Below are positions 21,309 to 30,372 of a stretch of 49,504 nucleotides of DNA, one piece after another. The notes under the pieces were generated by a model, which searched no databases, was not told the DNA's origin, and saw only the letters and a list, made by a program, of their open reading frames with translations. The position numbers and the translations under genes were made by a program. This stretch comes from a virus, in the IMG/VR virus record IMGVR_UViG_3300048927_000175, positions 1-49,504 of that record; one strand, 5' to 3'. Numbering within the stretch: the first letter of the stretch is position 1; the number at the start of each line of letters is the position of its first letter.

Positions 21309-21557
21309 ATGGCAAGGATTCGAATCACCGTAAGCGGCCTGGAGTATGCATCTGACGAAGGACTTCACACCGCAACAGCTGAGGTAGTCGTAAAGCGTGG
21401 CAGGAGAGAGATTGTCCGCGATACCTTCAATGGCAAATCTGCAGGTGATTACTCCCGCACCTATGATGTGACGGATGGGAAAGGCGATCTGTATGTGACC
21501 TATACAACCGAGTCACCTCACTTCCAGTGCAAGGCTGAGATTGTATACAGCGAATAA
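21309..21557 (+). CDS. Hypothetical beta-rich protein (82 aa)
   Basis: Starts MARIRITVSGLEYASDEGLH; alternating strands and a closing LYVTYTTESPHFQCKAEIVY. GGAG precedes the ATG. It lies between the KilA-N gene and terminase, a place often used by small genes in this phage type. No family recognised. Confidence 0.6.
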   Translation: MARIRITVSGLEYASDEGLHTATAEVVVKRGRREIVRDTFNGKSAGDYSRTYDVTDGKGDLYVTYTTESPHFQCKAEIVYSE

Positions 21558-21570
21558 AGGTGGGTAAGAC

Positions 21571-21765
21571 ATGAAGCAAACCGGCCCCGTCACACTGACT
21601 ATCGACATGAAAGAGCATGTAGCGAAGTCTCAGGCTGTGCTCGAAGAGTTACAGGTTCGACTTAAGCAGTTTGCCCCGGGCGCCTCAGAGGGTTACGTAT
21701 TGCGAAGTCTGCTGTTAGAAATTACGTTCGATTACCTCGAAGCTAAAAAGAAAATCACTGGATAG
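21571..21765 (+). CDS. Hypothetical helical protein (64 aa)
   Basis: Starts MKQTGPVTLTIDMKEHVAKS; mostly helical, acidic-basic mixed, last 20 residues LLLEITFDYLEAKKKIT. AGGTGG before the ATG. Nine bases before terS. Function unknown; perhaps packaging related by position. Confidence 0.55.
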   Translation: MKQTGPVTLTIDMKEHVAKSQAVLEELQVRLKQFAPGASEGYVLRSLLLEITFDYLEAKKKITG

Positions 21766-21774
21766 GATTAAAAT

Positions 21775-22293
21775 ATGGCATCACCAGATTGGGAGGCCAT
21801 CGAATCGGCTTACCGGGCTGGTTCTTTGTCCATACGCGCTATAGCTGATAAGCATTCGGTAACAGAAGGTGGCATACGCAAGCGAGCCAAGCAGAATGGC
21901 TGGCAGCGAAACCTCACAGAGAAAGTGAGAGAGGCCACCAAAACAAAACTGGTACGCAGTGAAGTACGCACAAGCGGTACGCAGAAAGAAGTGCGTACTG
22001 ATGAAGAGATTATCGAAGAGGCTGCTGATGAGGCGGCATCAGTAGTACTGGCTCACCGTGAGGGATTAGCAGCATGGCGCGGCATTACCAACAAGCTGCG
22101 CGACTTCCTCGAGGGTGCTGAAATCACCGAAGACAATCACGCATCAATGTCACGCTCTATCACTGCCGGCGTCGACGCGCAGATTAAGGTGATTAACGCC
22201 GAGCGCAAGGCCTACAACCTCGATAGTGAGGAAGGCAATAAGACGGTCGATGACGTGTCTAACCTGATGGACTCATTGTCTCAGGGGGCTTAA
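21775..22293 (+). CDS. terS: Terminase small subunit
   Basis: A 172-residue protein. Residues 1-45 are a helix-turn-helix (AYRAGSLSIRAIADKHSVTE, then GIRKRAKQNGW), the middle is helical and would form the ring, the C-terminus binds the large subunit (DVSNLMDSLSQGA). It recognises the packaging site on phage DNA. The large-subunit gene starts on its last base. Confidence 0.9.
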   Translation: MASPDWEAIESAYRAGSLSIRAIADKHSVTEGGIRKRAKQNGWQRNLTEKVREATKTKLVRSEVRTSGTQKEVRTDEEIIEEAADEAASVVLAHREGLAAWRGITNKLRDFLEGAEITEDNHASMSRSITAGVDAQIKVINAERKAYNLDSEEGNKTVDDVSNLMDSLSQGA

Positions 22294-23765
22294 TGAAACC
22301 TGAGCACTTAAAGATGCTGGCTGATAAAGACTGGCGGCTGAACAATCTGTATTGGATCACCGACAAAGAGGGTAAGCCTCAGCGCTTCCGGATGACGCCA
22401 GAGCAGCGCGAATACTTTGAAGGCATCCACACTCGCAACATCATCCTGAAGGCGCGACAGTTAGGGTTCACGACAGAGGTGTGCATTATCCAGCTTGATG
22501 CGGCTCTCTTCGAATCTGCCAAATGTGCATTGATTGCCCACACTCTGAACGATGCCCGGCGCCTGTTTCGCGAAAAGGTTAAATACGCCTACGACCGCCT
22601 TCCAGCAGAAATCAGGGCGGCCAATCCGGCGAGCAATGATTCGGCGGGAGAGCTGGTATTCAAAAAGGGCGGGTCACTCTACGTCAGCACATCATTCCGT
22701 GGCGGCACACTGCGCTTCCTGCACGTTTCTGAGTTCGGGAAGATATGCGCCAAGTTCCCCGACAAAGCCCGTGAGATCGTCACTGGTGCGTTTGAGGCGG
22801 TATCCAGCGATTGCTTCACCACGATCGAAAGCACTGCAGAGGGTCGGGCTAGCTACTTCTTTGACTATTGCCAGACTGCCGAGAAAGCTCAGTTGCAGGG
22901 TAAGACGCTTTCCAATCTCGACTGGAAGTTTTTCTTCTTCTCCTGGTGGAAGAATCCACTGTATGCAATTGACCCCGTAGAGCCTCTACCGCAACGGCTC
23001 GACGATTATTTTGACGATATCGAGCAGAAGCACGGCGTCATTCTCAATGATCGCCAGAAAGCCTGGTATTACGCCAAAGAGAAGACGCTCGGCGATGACA
23101 TGAAGCGTGAGTACCCATCTATACCGGCTGAGGCTTTCGAGCAGTCAGTTGAGGGTGCTTACTACGCCAAGCAGTTCCGCTGGCTCTACACCAATAAGCG
23201 TGTTGGAGAGTTGCCTGATAACTCTCATCAGCTGGTTCACACCTTCTGGGATATCGGGGTAGGCGACTCAACGGCCATCTGGTTTATTCGTGAGGTTGGT
23301 GATGAGTTCCATGTCATCGACTACTACGAGAACAGCGGTGAAGGTTTACGGCATTACATGAAGGTGCTGAAAGACCGCGGCTATGAGTATGGCGATCACT
23401 GGGCACCGCACGATATCGATAACCGTGAGTTTGCCGGGGATGGCAAGAGCCGCAAGCAGATAGCTGCAGAAGGCTTTGAAATCGACGGCCAGGTTTATTC
23501 AATCCGCTTCAAGGTCGCACCAAAACTTGGTGTTGATACCGGTATCGACTCTGTGCGCGAAATCCTTCCTAAGTGCGCCTTTGACGCATCCAAATGCGAG
23601 CAGGGCATATCTCACCTTGAGGGATACCGCAAGGAATGGGACGACAAGCGAGGATGCTGGAAAGACAAGCCTTTGCACGACTTCACATCCCACGGCGCTG
23701 ATGCGTTCCGCTACTTTGCTGTGGCGAAAACGAATCACAAACAGATCGGCGCCATCTTCTTCTAA
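22293..23765 (+). CDS. terL: Terminase large subunit
   Basis: A 490-residue packaging motor. The ATPase has a Walker A-like KARQLGFT (53-60) and Walker B LRFLHVSEF (140-148). The nuclease domain begins near FWDIGVGDSTAIWF (about 320) with metal-binding aspartates and ends HDFTSHGADAFRYFAVA, as in most TerL. It cuts concatemeric DNA and pumps it through the portal. The type pairs with DUF1073 portals in this module. Confidence 0.94.
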   Translation: MKPEHLKMLADKDWRLNNLYWITDKEGKPQRFRMTPEQREYFEGIHTRNIILKARQLGFTTEVCIIQLDAALFESAKCALIAHTLNDARRLFREKVKYAYDRLPAEIRAANPASNDSAGELVFKKGGSLYVSTSFRGGTLRFLHVSEFGKICAKFPDKAREIVTGAFEAVSSDCFTTIESTAEGRASYFFDYCQTAEKAQLQGKTLSNLDWKFFFFSWWKNPLYAIDPVEPLPQRLDDYFDDIEQKHGVILNDRQKAWYYAKEKTLGDDMKREYPSIPAEAFEQSVEGAYYAKQFRWLYTNKRVGELPDNSHQLVHTFWDIGVGDSTAIWFIREVGDEFHVIDYYENSGEGLRHYMKVLKDRGYEYGDHWAPHDIDNREFAGDGKSRKQIAAEGFEIDGQVYSIRFKVAPKLGVDTGIDSVREILPKCAFDASKCEQGISHLEGYRKEWDDKRGCWKDKPLHDFTSHGADAFRYFAVAKTNHKQIGAIFF

Positions 23766-23774
23766 GGAGCACCA

Positions 23775-25214
23775 GTGAGTGATTTAACAACCGGGGAGCA
23801 ATTCCTCGTTAATGCCCTTGCTGATGCTGTGGGCCGCCAGCGCATGCTGTACGCAGGCATGAATGGCAACACGAAAAGAACGAAGCTGTGGGACGAGTTT
23901 GGTTATCCGGAGCAGGTCGAGTTTGATGGCTACTACCGGGCTTACGAGCGCAATGCCGTGGCTCACGCAGCTGTACATAATCTGCTGGATTCGTGCTGGG
24001 TAGACAGCCCAACCATTATCGATGGCGAGGAAGGCAAGGAGTCCACCGGAACCACGCCATGGGAGAAGCAGGTAACTAAGCTGCTGAAGAAGCATTGGCC
24101 GAAAATTAAAGACGCGGACCGTCGCAACCTGGTGGGCAGGTACTCGGCACTGCTGATCCAGTTCAGAGATGGTGGCGAGTGGAAAGAGCCTGTCAATGTG
24201 GCAACCGTAAAGGCTCTGGGTGAAACCGCAGTTATTCGCCTCATCCCTGCCTGGGAATCACAGGTCGTGCCTGGCACATATGTTACGGACATGCAGAACG
24301 AGCGATACGGGCAGCCAGAGTTTTATTACTTCAATGAGCAGCCTGTTGGAGATGACAAAACCTACGGTCCAACGCGCAGTGTTCAGGTGCATCCAGATCG
24401 CATCATCATCATCTGCGAAGGTTCTGAAGACGAGAACATGCTTTCCGGCGTTCCTTTCCTGCGGGCCGGGTATAACAAATTGCTCGACCTTGAGAAGATT
24501 TCCGGCGGTAGCGCGGAAGGTTTCCTGAAAAATGCCAGCCGTCAGTTGTCAATGGAGTTTGACAGCACAACGCAGATAGATGAACTCGTGAAGCAGGCCA
24601 CAGCAGCTGGGTATGGGACGCTGGCGGAAGCTATGAACGACAAGGTTCAGAAGCTAAATCGCGGAACAGATGCAGCTATCGCCATGCAGGCAGGTAAAGT
24701 TGGCGTTCTTTCTGTGGCCGCAGCTGACCCATCACCATCATGGACGGTGGCAGCTAATGAGTTTTCCGCTTCAATTCAAAGTCCGTTCACTATTCAGTTT
24801 GGGCAGCAAACGGGCCGCCTTGCATCTGACGAAGATAAGACAGCCTGGGCGAAGCGTTGCAACGGTCGCCGATGGGGACACCAAACAACTCTGGTTACAG
24901 TACTGATTGAAAGGTTCTGGATAACTGGAGTGATTCCGGCCCCGGCTTCTGGCGAGGTTACGCTGGCGTGGTCTGACTTGCTCGCTCCAAGTGAGAAAGA
25001 GAAGATCGCCAATATGCAGGCAATGGCGACCGTGGCGAAAGATACGCAGGCGGCCTTTGGCACTCCAGCCGTCAGCGAGAACGAGATTCGCGCAGTCGGT
25101 GAGCTTGAGCCGATGCCAGAGGATGAGCTACCACCGGACGCGCCACCTGGAGACCCGTTAAGTGACAACCCTGAAACTAATCCGGACTCCGGTAATACCC
25201 CGCAACAAAGCTGA
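23775..25214 (+). CDS. Portal protein (DUF1073-like)
   Basis: A 479-residue portal starting at GTG with AAGGAG upstream. Recognised by ERNAVAHAAVHNLLDSCWVD, the NPETN-type proline-rich end and the repeated 'GSAEGFLKNASRQLSMEF' region of DUF1073 portals. Twelve copies form the head vertex channel. It overlaps the next gene by 53 bases. Confidence 0.88.
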   Translation: MSDLTTGEQFLVNALADAVGRQRMLYAGMNGNTKRTKLWDEFGYPEQVEFDGYYRAYERNAVAHAAVHNLLDSCWVDSPTIIDGEEGKESTGTTPWEKQVTKLLKKHWPKIKDADRRNLVGRYSALLIQFRDGGEWKEPVNVATVKALGETAVIRLIPAWESQVVPGTYVTDMQNERYGQPEFYYFNEQPVGDDKTYGPTRSVQVHPDRIIIICEGSEDENMLSGVPFLRAGYNKLLDLEKISGGSAEGFLKNASRQLSMEFDSTTQIDELVKQATAAGYGTLAEAMNDKVQKLNRGTDAAIAMQAGKVGVLSVAAADPSPSWTVAANEFSASIQSPFTIQFGQQTGRLASDEDKTAWAKRCNGRRWGHQTTLVTVLIERFWITGVIPAPASGEVTLAWSDLLAPSEKEKIANMQAMATVAKDTQAAFGTPAVSENEIRAVGELEPMPEDELPPDAPPGDPLSDNPETNPDSGNTPQQS

Positions 25215-26124
25215 CCCGACGCAATCTGCCCGACCTGTCAACCGAATGTTCCGAGACATCGAGAATCGCTACTACCAGATTAAGGTAGCGCTGAAGCAGC
25301 TATTCGATGAGCGTCTGACCGGGCAGGAGAGGGCAAGCAACACGCAGAGCTATGCAGTGCATGGCAATGTGATTTATCAGGTGAATGCCGGCACGTACAT
25401 CTACGACATGTCGGCACCCCAACTGGCTGACCTGCTGCAGCGTGTCCAGCTCATCCTTGATGATTATCTGCTGGAAGGCGGCAGTAACAGCTTATGGGCG
25501 TTGCAGTACGTTGCTGCGGAGTATGAGCGCGGTACTCATCAGGCTTTCACCAATCTGTCGGTGCAGTCGCCCATCTACGAGCAGCAGACGACGCTTCAGC
25601 AGCTGCTCAGTTCGGCTGCATACCAGAATCAGGTGGCAGCAGCGTACGTATCGACGTACAGCGACTGGTTGCTTGAGTCTGACCGGGCGCGTGGTGATCT
25701 GGCTAATGTGATAGCCGATTCGATAGGTCGCGGAATCAACCCAAAAGAAACGGCGCGCATCATCAGCCAGAGGCTCGACGTCTCAATGGCCCGAGCCAAG
25801 AACATGGCTCAGACAGAACAGGTCGGAGCGCTACGCAAGGCTCAATGGCAGGAAACTGACTGGGCGCGTGAAAGGTTAGGGCTGAACACTGCAGTTCTCT
25901 GGCTGTCGGCGCTAAAGACTACAACGAGATCATGGCACGCAGCCCGGCATGGCAAGACCTATTCCACTGAAGAGGTTGAAGCCTTCTACGCCGAGAATGG
26001 TAACCGCTATCACTGCTACTGCAGCCAGATACCAGTCATTCTCGATGATAGCGGCAAGGTAGTTAACATTGGCCTGATTGATAAGCTTGCAGCAGAGCGC
26101 CAGCAGTGGTCGAAGGCAGCCTGA
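25162..26124 (+). CDS. Head morphogenesis protein (SPP1 gp7-like)
   Basis: A 320-residue protein with GTG start inside the portal gene. The C-terminal part has the SPP1 gp7/Mu F signature: MARAKNMAQTEQVGALRKAQ, then LKTTTRSWHAARHGKTYSTE and NRYHCYCSQIPVI. It is a minor head protein placed between portal and protease in most siphophages and assists portal incorporation or DNA ejection. The 53-base overlap with the portal gene suggests coupled synthesis. Confidence 0.85.
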   Translation: MTTLKLIRTPVIPRNKADPTQSARPVNRMFRDIENRYYQIKVALKQLFDERLTGQERASNTQSYAVHGNVIYQVNAGTYIYDMSAPQLADLLQRVQLILDDYLLEGGSNSLWALQYVAAEYERGTHQAFTNLSVQSPIYEQQTTLQQLLSSAAYQNQVAAAYVSTYSDWLLESDRARGDLANVIADSIGRGINPKETARIISQRLDVSMARAKNMAQTEQVGALRKAQWQETDWARERLGLNTAVLWLSALKTTTRSWHAARHGKTYSTEEVEAFYAENGNRYHCYCSQIPVILDDSGKVVNIGLIDKLAAERQQWSKAA

Positions 26125-26175
26125 TAGGCGCCGTATCTTAGTCACTCCAGACACCAATCCAAATGAGGAAGAAGC

Positions 26176-27579
26176 GTGAAGCTATCAAGCATCCACGTTA
26201 AATCCCTCGCCATCAATGCTGCAAACATCTCAACCGAAACCATCGACGGTGACGAGCATATCGTCATTCGTGGCGTTGTGCCTGTCGTGGATGACGTTGT
26301 CATGAATGGCGGCCTGTACCCGGCGGCGGAAATTAACAAAAGCTATATGAGCATTGAGGGAAACCCAATGCCATTGCAGCACCCGAAGATCGGGAATGAG
26401 TATGTCAGCGCCAGCAACCCTCGTGCGGTGAACAAATTCCACGTCGGGGCATGGGCTGAGAATGTCCGCAAAGATGGCGATCGCGTCGTCATGGATATGA
26501 AGATCAACAAGCGCTATGCCTCTGCCACTGAAAACGGTAAGCGCGTTCTGGCACGCATTGATGAGATGCAGGCCAACTCAGCCGCTGAGCCAATCCATGT
26601 CTCTACCGGCCTGCTGTTAAGCCGGGAGCAGAACAAAGGCAAGTCGAAGGGCAAGAGCTACTCATGGGTGGCGCGCAACATGCGGTTTGACCATGTAGCC
26701 ATCCTTCTTGATGAGCCCGGCGCAGCGACTCCTGATGATGGTGTTGGCATCTTCGTTAATGCGGATAACTCCACTGAAGAAGTCGAAACCGAAACAGTAG
26801 ACCTGGCGTCTGCATCCAACTGCACACAGGAAGGCCTGGTCAACAAGACCCGATTCTACTTCACCAACGCCTCAAACTACTCATTCGACGATATCCAGCG
26901 AGCCATCAGCGACAAGCTCCGCGAAGGCCGCACAGATGATAACTGGCTATGGCCTGAAACAGTGTGGCCGGACACATTCATCTACCGGGATGGCACCCGC
27001 TATTTCAAGCAGAAGTACCTCATCGATGATGACGGCGTAGCCCAATTCTTCGGCGAACCACAAGAAGTCGTGCGCAAACCTACTGAGTACGAAATTAAAA
27101 CCAACGGAGAAAACAATCCGATGAAAGACCTGATCGTAAACGCGCTTAAAGCTGCTGGTAAGCCGACTGATGGCAAAACCGATGCGGAGCTGATGGACGC
27201 ATATAACCAGATGGCAGCCGAAAAGGCCGCTGAAAAAACAGAAACCCCGGAAGAGAAAGCCGCCCGGGAGAAGAAAGAGGCTGACGATAAGAAGGCCAAA
27301 GAGAAAGCGACCAACTCTGAAGAGATGCCGGCCTGGGCCAAGCTGCTGAGTGAGCAGGTGTCGGCAATCAACACCCAGATCAACGCGAACGCCGATAAAG
27401 AAAAGGGCGAAAAGCGCAATGCCGTGAAAGCGAAGTTTGGCCTCGACGATCTGGCTGTAAACGCCCTCGATGGTGCTGCGCTGGATGGCTTGTATGCACA
27501 GTGCCAGACCACTACCGGCCTCAACGGTTCTTTCCGTCAGGTCAACTCAGATAAAACCCTCAGCGAAATGCCGGAGTAA
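26176..27579 (+). CDS. Head maturation protease-like protein (DUF2213) with scaffold tail
   Basis: A 467-residue protein from GTG (GAGGAAGAAGC upstream). Residues 1-200 are the DUF2213 domain (IVIRGVVPVVDDVVMNGGLY, VSTGLLLSREQNKGKSKGKS, WVARNMRFDHVAILLDEPGA), thought to be the capsid protease. Residues 215-310 are an extra domain with ASNYSFDDIQRAISDKLREG. The last 150 residues are a charged coiled coil typical of scaffolds (KAAREKKEADDKKAKEKATN). It precedes the decoration and capsid genes. A nested start for a separate scaffold is likely. Confidence 0.85.
   Translation: MKLSSIHVKSLAINAANISTETIDGDEHIVIRGVVPVVDDVVMNGGLYPAAEINKSYMSIEGNPMPLQHPKIGNEYVSASNPRAVNKFHVGAWAENVRKDGDRVVMDMKINKRYASATENGKRVLARIDEMQANSAAEPIHVSTGLLLSREQNKGKSKGKSYSWVARNMRFDHVAILLDEPGAATPDDGVGIFVNADNSTEEVETETVDLASASNCTQEGLVNKTRFYFTNASNYSFDDIQRAISDKLREGRTDDNWLWPETVWPDTFIYRDGTRYFKQKYLIDDDGVAQFFGEPQEVVRKPTEYEIKTNGENNPMKDLIVNALKAAGKPTDGKTDAELMDAYNQMAAEKAAEKTETPEEKAAREKKEADDKKAKEKATNSEEMPAWAKLLSEQVSAINTQINANADKEKGEKRNAVKAKFGLDDLAVNALDGAALDGLYAQCQTTTGLNGSFRQVNSDKTLSEMPE
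27121..27579 (+). CDS. Possible nested scaffold product (152 aa, in frame)
   Basis: An in-frame ATG at 27121 (MKDLIVNALKAAGKPTDGKT) is preceded by CGGAGAAAACAATCC, a fair ribosome site, exactly where the coiled-coil scaffold part begins. Lambda makes scaffold Nu3 from inside protease gene C in this way. The start is suggestive, not proven. Confidence 0.45.
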   Translation: MKDLIVNALKAAGKPTDGKTDAELMDAYNQMAAEKAAEKTETPEEKAAREKKEADDKKAKEKATNSEEMPAWAKLLSEQVSAINTQINANADKEKGEKRNAVKAKFGLDDLAVNALDGAALDGLYAQCQTTTGLNGSFRQVNSDKTLSEMPE

Positions 27580-27582
27580 ATG

Positions 27583-28014
27583 ATGGCTAAAGATGGAAAG
27601 CATGTAATTCACGCGGGCGGTGTATTCCCTAATCCGCTCCTGAATCGTGAAGGTGCCGCGGCAGCAGCCACCAAGCCTGGCACTATCGGTTTCTTTGATG
27701 CGGGCAAATTCACTGCATCGGTTGATGGTAATGAAGAAGCGATTCTTTATGTCGCCAACTACGACTATCTGCGCTGCCTGACTGTTGATGACAGCATTCC
27801 TGCAGGCGAACTGGTCGTGGGTATCCAGCCAATGCAGGGCATGTTCCTGAACGTACGCGCGGCGGCCGGCACCTACAAAAAAGGTCAGCCGCTTTCAATC
27901 GCTAATGGGCAGGTTAAAGCGCAAGCCGCTGACGAGTCCATTCGCTGCTTTGTAGAAGAAGACAAAGCCTATACCGCCGCTGCAGGTGACCTGCTGCGCG
28001 TTGTGATCAAGTAA
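27583..28014 (+). CDS. Head decoration-like protein (143 aa)
   Basis: Starts MAKDGKHVIHAGGVFPNPLL; beta-rich, with VDDSIPAGELVVGIQPMQGM. Small proteins between protease/scaffold and capsid gene are usually decoration or stabilisation proteins. The second of two adjacent ATGs is chosen because GGAG is then 6 bases away. Family name not assigned. Confidence 0.65.
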   Translation: MAKDGKHVIHAGGVFPNPLLNREGAAAAATKPGTIGFFDAGKFTASVDGNEEAILYVANYDYLRCLTVDDSIPAGELVVGIQPMQGMFLNVRAAAGTYKKGQPLSIANGQVKAQAADESIRCFVEEDKAYTAAAGDLLRVVIK

Positions 28015-28025
28015 GGAGCACCTGA

Positions 28026-29096
28026 ATGTTTGTATTTTCCCGTTCTCTGGGCGAGCGCACTGGAAACCTTGAGGTTAACCAGTCTCAGTTTGCCGAACTG
28101 CAAATGGCGCGTAATGCGGGTGCTCAGGCTGCTGCCGATTTCCTCGGTCGCGTGCGTGGCATTCGTGAAGATGCCGGCCGTCTGGATGCCGTCAATGCTG
28201 TTGACGATATCCGCCGCCTGTATCGTGCTTTCGATACCACCGTTCTGGCTCAGTTCGAGCCAACCACTCAGTTCACCCTGCTGAATGACCTGATGCCGCT
28301 GTCTCGCTCAGTGCGCATTGAACAGTCTCGCTACGATTACGCACGTACCGGTGGCCGTGGCTGGGCGCACACATCTATGTCCGGTCAGATTGGCGCTGCG
28401 CTGGATGCGAAGAGCTACACCTTTGACGGCACCATGGTTCCGGTGCACGACTCAGGCTTCAAGTTCACCTGGCGTGACCCAATCTTCAACAGCCCGTCAG
28501 CGCTCCAGTCTCAGGCTGATGCGCAGCGTGGCTCTGTTGAAGACGTGCAGCGTCAGTACGTTGACTACATGTTCAACGGCTTCCGCGATTCAGAAGGCAA
28601 TTACGTTAAGTTTGACGGCCTGACCTGGAAAGGCCTGAAGGCTGACGAGCGCGTTGCTCAGGTGACTCTGACCTTCAACTTCGCAACCAGCACCGATCCG
28701 GTAGCACTGCGCACCAATGCGATCGCCCTGCGTGATGTGGTCCGCGTGACCAACAGCCAGTACGCACCGCAGACGTGGTACGTGTCGGCAGAGATCATGT
28801 CGAACCTTGAGCGTTACTTCGACGTGAACGCAACCCGCACCGTACTGGAAGAGCTCCTGAAGCTGTCTGGTATTTCGGCCATCAAAGAAGATGCGCAGTT
28901 GTCAGGTAACGAAATCCTGATTGTGCCACTGACTGCAGGTGTCATTGCTCCGATCGTCGGACAGGCTATCGGCACCGTCGCCGACCCGCGCCCGTTCTAC
29001 AACAGCGATTACATCTGGCGCACCTGGGGTGCAATGGGCTTGATGGTTAAGCAGGACATCAACAACAAGTACTCCGTCATTCACGCTTCGAGCTAA
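28026..29096 (+). CDS. Major capsid protein
   Basis: A 356-residue protein following protease and decoration genes. It has the length and sequence style of HK97-fold capsids of this module (ERTGNLEVNQSQFAELQMAR, FDTTVLAQFEPTTQFTLLND at 69-88, ending with DYIWRTWGAMGLMVKQDINN). AAGGAGCACCTGA provides a strong ribosome site. Several hundred copies build the head. Confidence 0.88.
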   Translation: MFVFSRSLGERTGNLEVNQSQFAELQMARNAGAQAAADFLGRVRGIREDAGRLDAVNAVDDIRRLYRAFDTTVLAQFEPTTQFTLLNDLMPLSRSVRIEQSRYDYARTGGRGWAHTSMSGQIGAALDAKSYTFDGTMVPVHDSGFKFTWRDPIFNSPSALQSQADAQRGSVEDVQRQYVDYMFNGFRDSEGNYVKFDGLTWKGLKADERVAQVTLTFNFATSTDPVALRTNAIALRDVVRVTNSQYAPQTWYVSAEIMSNLERYFDVNATRTVLEELLKLSGISAIKEDAQLSGNEILIVPLTAGVIAPIVGQAIGTVADPRPFYNSDYIWRTWGAMGLMVKQDINNKYSVIHASS

Positions 29097-29105
29097 GGAA
29101 AAAAC

Positions 29106-29474
29106 ATGGCACTCGTAAAGGTATTGGTTTCAAACCTCTTTGCCGGTGCCGGCTTCCAGAAACTGGAGGCTGGTCAGGTTTATGACGTAGAGGATACGGT
29201 CGCTGAAAAGTGGCTCGCACAGGGTAAAGCCGAAAAGGCCACCGAGAAGAAAGGCGAGAAGCTGACCTTCGAAGTGGCTACACCGTCTGCACCTGTAAGC
29301 ACTGATTCATCGGTGCTGCAATCGAAACTCGATGACGCGCTGGAGCAGGTCAAACAACTGCAGGATGCCGCTGTAAGCAAAGAGAAAGAGCACGCATCTG
29401 CTCTGGAAGCAGAAACCAAACGTGCTGACGAAGCCGAAGCGGCGCTGGCGGCCGCAATCAAAAAGGATAAGTAA
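29106..29474 (+). CDS. Hypothetical head-module protein with coiled coil (122 aa)
   Basis: Residues 1-45 (VKVLVSNLFAGAGFQKLEAG, VYDVEDTVAEKWLAQGKA) form a small domain familiar from phage head modules; residues 70-122 are an alanine/lysine/glutamate coiled coil. It sits directly after the capsid gene, so a head fibre or assembly role is possible. Confidence 0.65.
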   Translation: MALVKVLVSNLFAGAGFQKLEAGQVYDVEDTVAEKWLAQGKAEKATEKKGEKLTFEVATPSAPVSTDSSVLQSKLDDALEQVKQLQDAAVSKEKEHASALEAETKRADEAEAALAAAIKKDK

Positions 29475-29476
29475 CC

Positions 29477-29854
29477 ATGGCAGTGCAGATAACGGCGGCG
29501 CAGGTTAAACAGCAGTTATCTGCGCTGGGTTACTCCGTCCCGGACTTCATGATTGATGCCTATCTGTGCAAGCTAGGCAGTATCAGCATGTGCCTGGAGG
29601 CGGCTGGCTACGATGAATGCGATCTGATGCTGATTCAGGTGTACGCCGTGACGTTGATGGCTATCACCGCATACAGCCAGCGCATCAAATCACAGTCAGC
29701 GCCTTCAGGGGCGTCCCGGTCATTTGATTACAGCGGTGATGTGAAGACTATGCGCAACACTCTCGCCACGCTGGATACGTCTGGCTGTACGTCATCATTG
29801 CCGATTGATGTAGGCAGCAGCGTTGGGTTCTTTGACGTGGTTGGGGGCTGCTGA
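29477..29854 (+). CDS. Head-tail connector protein, gp6-like (125 aa)
   Basis: Starts MAVQITAAQVKQQLSALGYS; helical first half and a SFDYSGDVKTMRNTLATLDT end. Place, size and helical make-up fit the connector ring protein that extends the portal. Its stop overlaps the start of the DUF551 gene. Confidence 0.65.
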   Translation: MAVQITAAQVKQQLSALGYSVPDFMIDAYLCKLGSISMCLEAAGYDECDLMLIQVYAVTLMAITAYSQRIKSQSAPSGASRSFDYSGDVKTMRNTLATLDTSGCTSSLPIDVGSSVGFFDVVGGC

Positions 29855-30021
29855 TGTGGATTCCTGTATCGGAAAGGCTACCAAGGGCATTCAGCCGGGT
29901 GTGGGTGAAAACCGATAATGGCGCACAGACTACCGGTTACGTAAACGAGGCTGGCGAGTGGCGGATTAACTGCCCTCGCATCGCTGCTGAAAAGCCCACT
30001 GTAATCAGCTGGAGGGAATGA
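29854..30021 (+). CDS. DUF551-like small protein within head-tail module (55 aa)
   Basis: Encodes MWIPVSERLPRAFSRVWVKT, then DNGAQTTGYVNEAGEW and ends SWRE. The WIPVSERLP motif is the start of DUF551 proteins, usually found in early operons; here it stands among head-tail joining genes. The ATG shares a base with the previous stop. Function unknown. Confidence 0.75.
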   Translation: MWIPVSERLPRAFSRVWVKTDNGAQTTGYVNEAGEWRINCPRIAAEKPTVISWRE

Positions 30022-30022
30022 C

Positions 30023-30370
30023 ATGTCATCTTTAGCCAGTTGGTCATATACGGCGCAGGCGACCATCTGGAAGCCTTTGGGGCTGGATGAGTACGGTGAT
30101 TCGCTCGGATGGTCTGAACCGCTGGTGATCGCCTGCGACTACCAAGGCGGCCTGTCAAAACGGCTCGGTGCTATCGGTGGAGAGAAGGTCGTAAAAAACA
30201 CCATCTGGACTGAGTATGCGCTGGCTAAAACTGGCGACTACATCCTGATCGGAACGTCGACGGAAGTTGACCCTATCGCCGCCGGTGCTGACGAAATCAT
30301 GCAGTCAATTCAGTACGCCGACACGTTCGAGCGTATCGCAGACGACTGGGCGATCATCACAGGGGTTTAG
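30023..30370 (+). CDS. Head closure/stopper-like protein (115 aa)
   Basis: Starts MSSLASWSYTAQATIWKPLG; beta-rich, with VVKNTIWTEYALAKTGDYIL. This size and style between connector and tail completion genes is the head-closure protein of many siphophages. GGAGGGAATGAC upstream. Confidence 0.65.
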   Translation: MSSLASWSYTAQATIWKPLGLDEYGDSLGWSEPLVIACDYQGGLSKRLGAIGGEKVVKNTIWTEYALAKTGDYILIGTSTEVDPIAAGADEIMQSIQYADTFERIADDWAIITGV

Positions 30371-30372
30371 CT

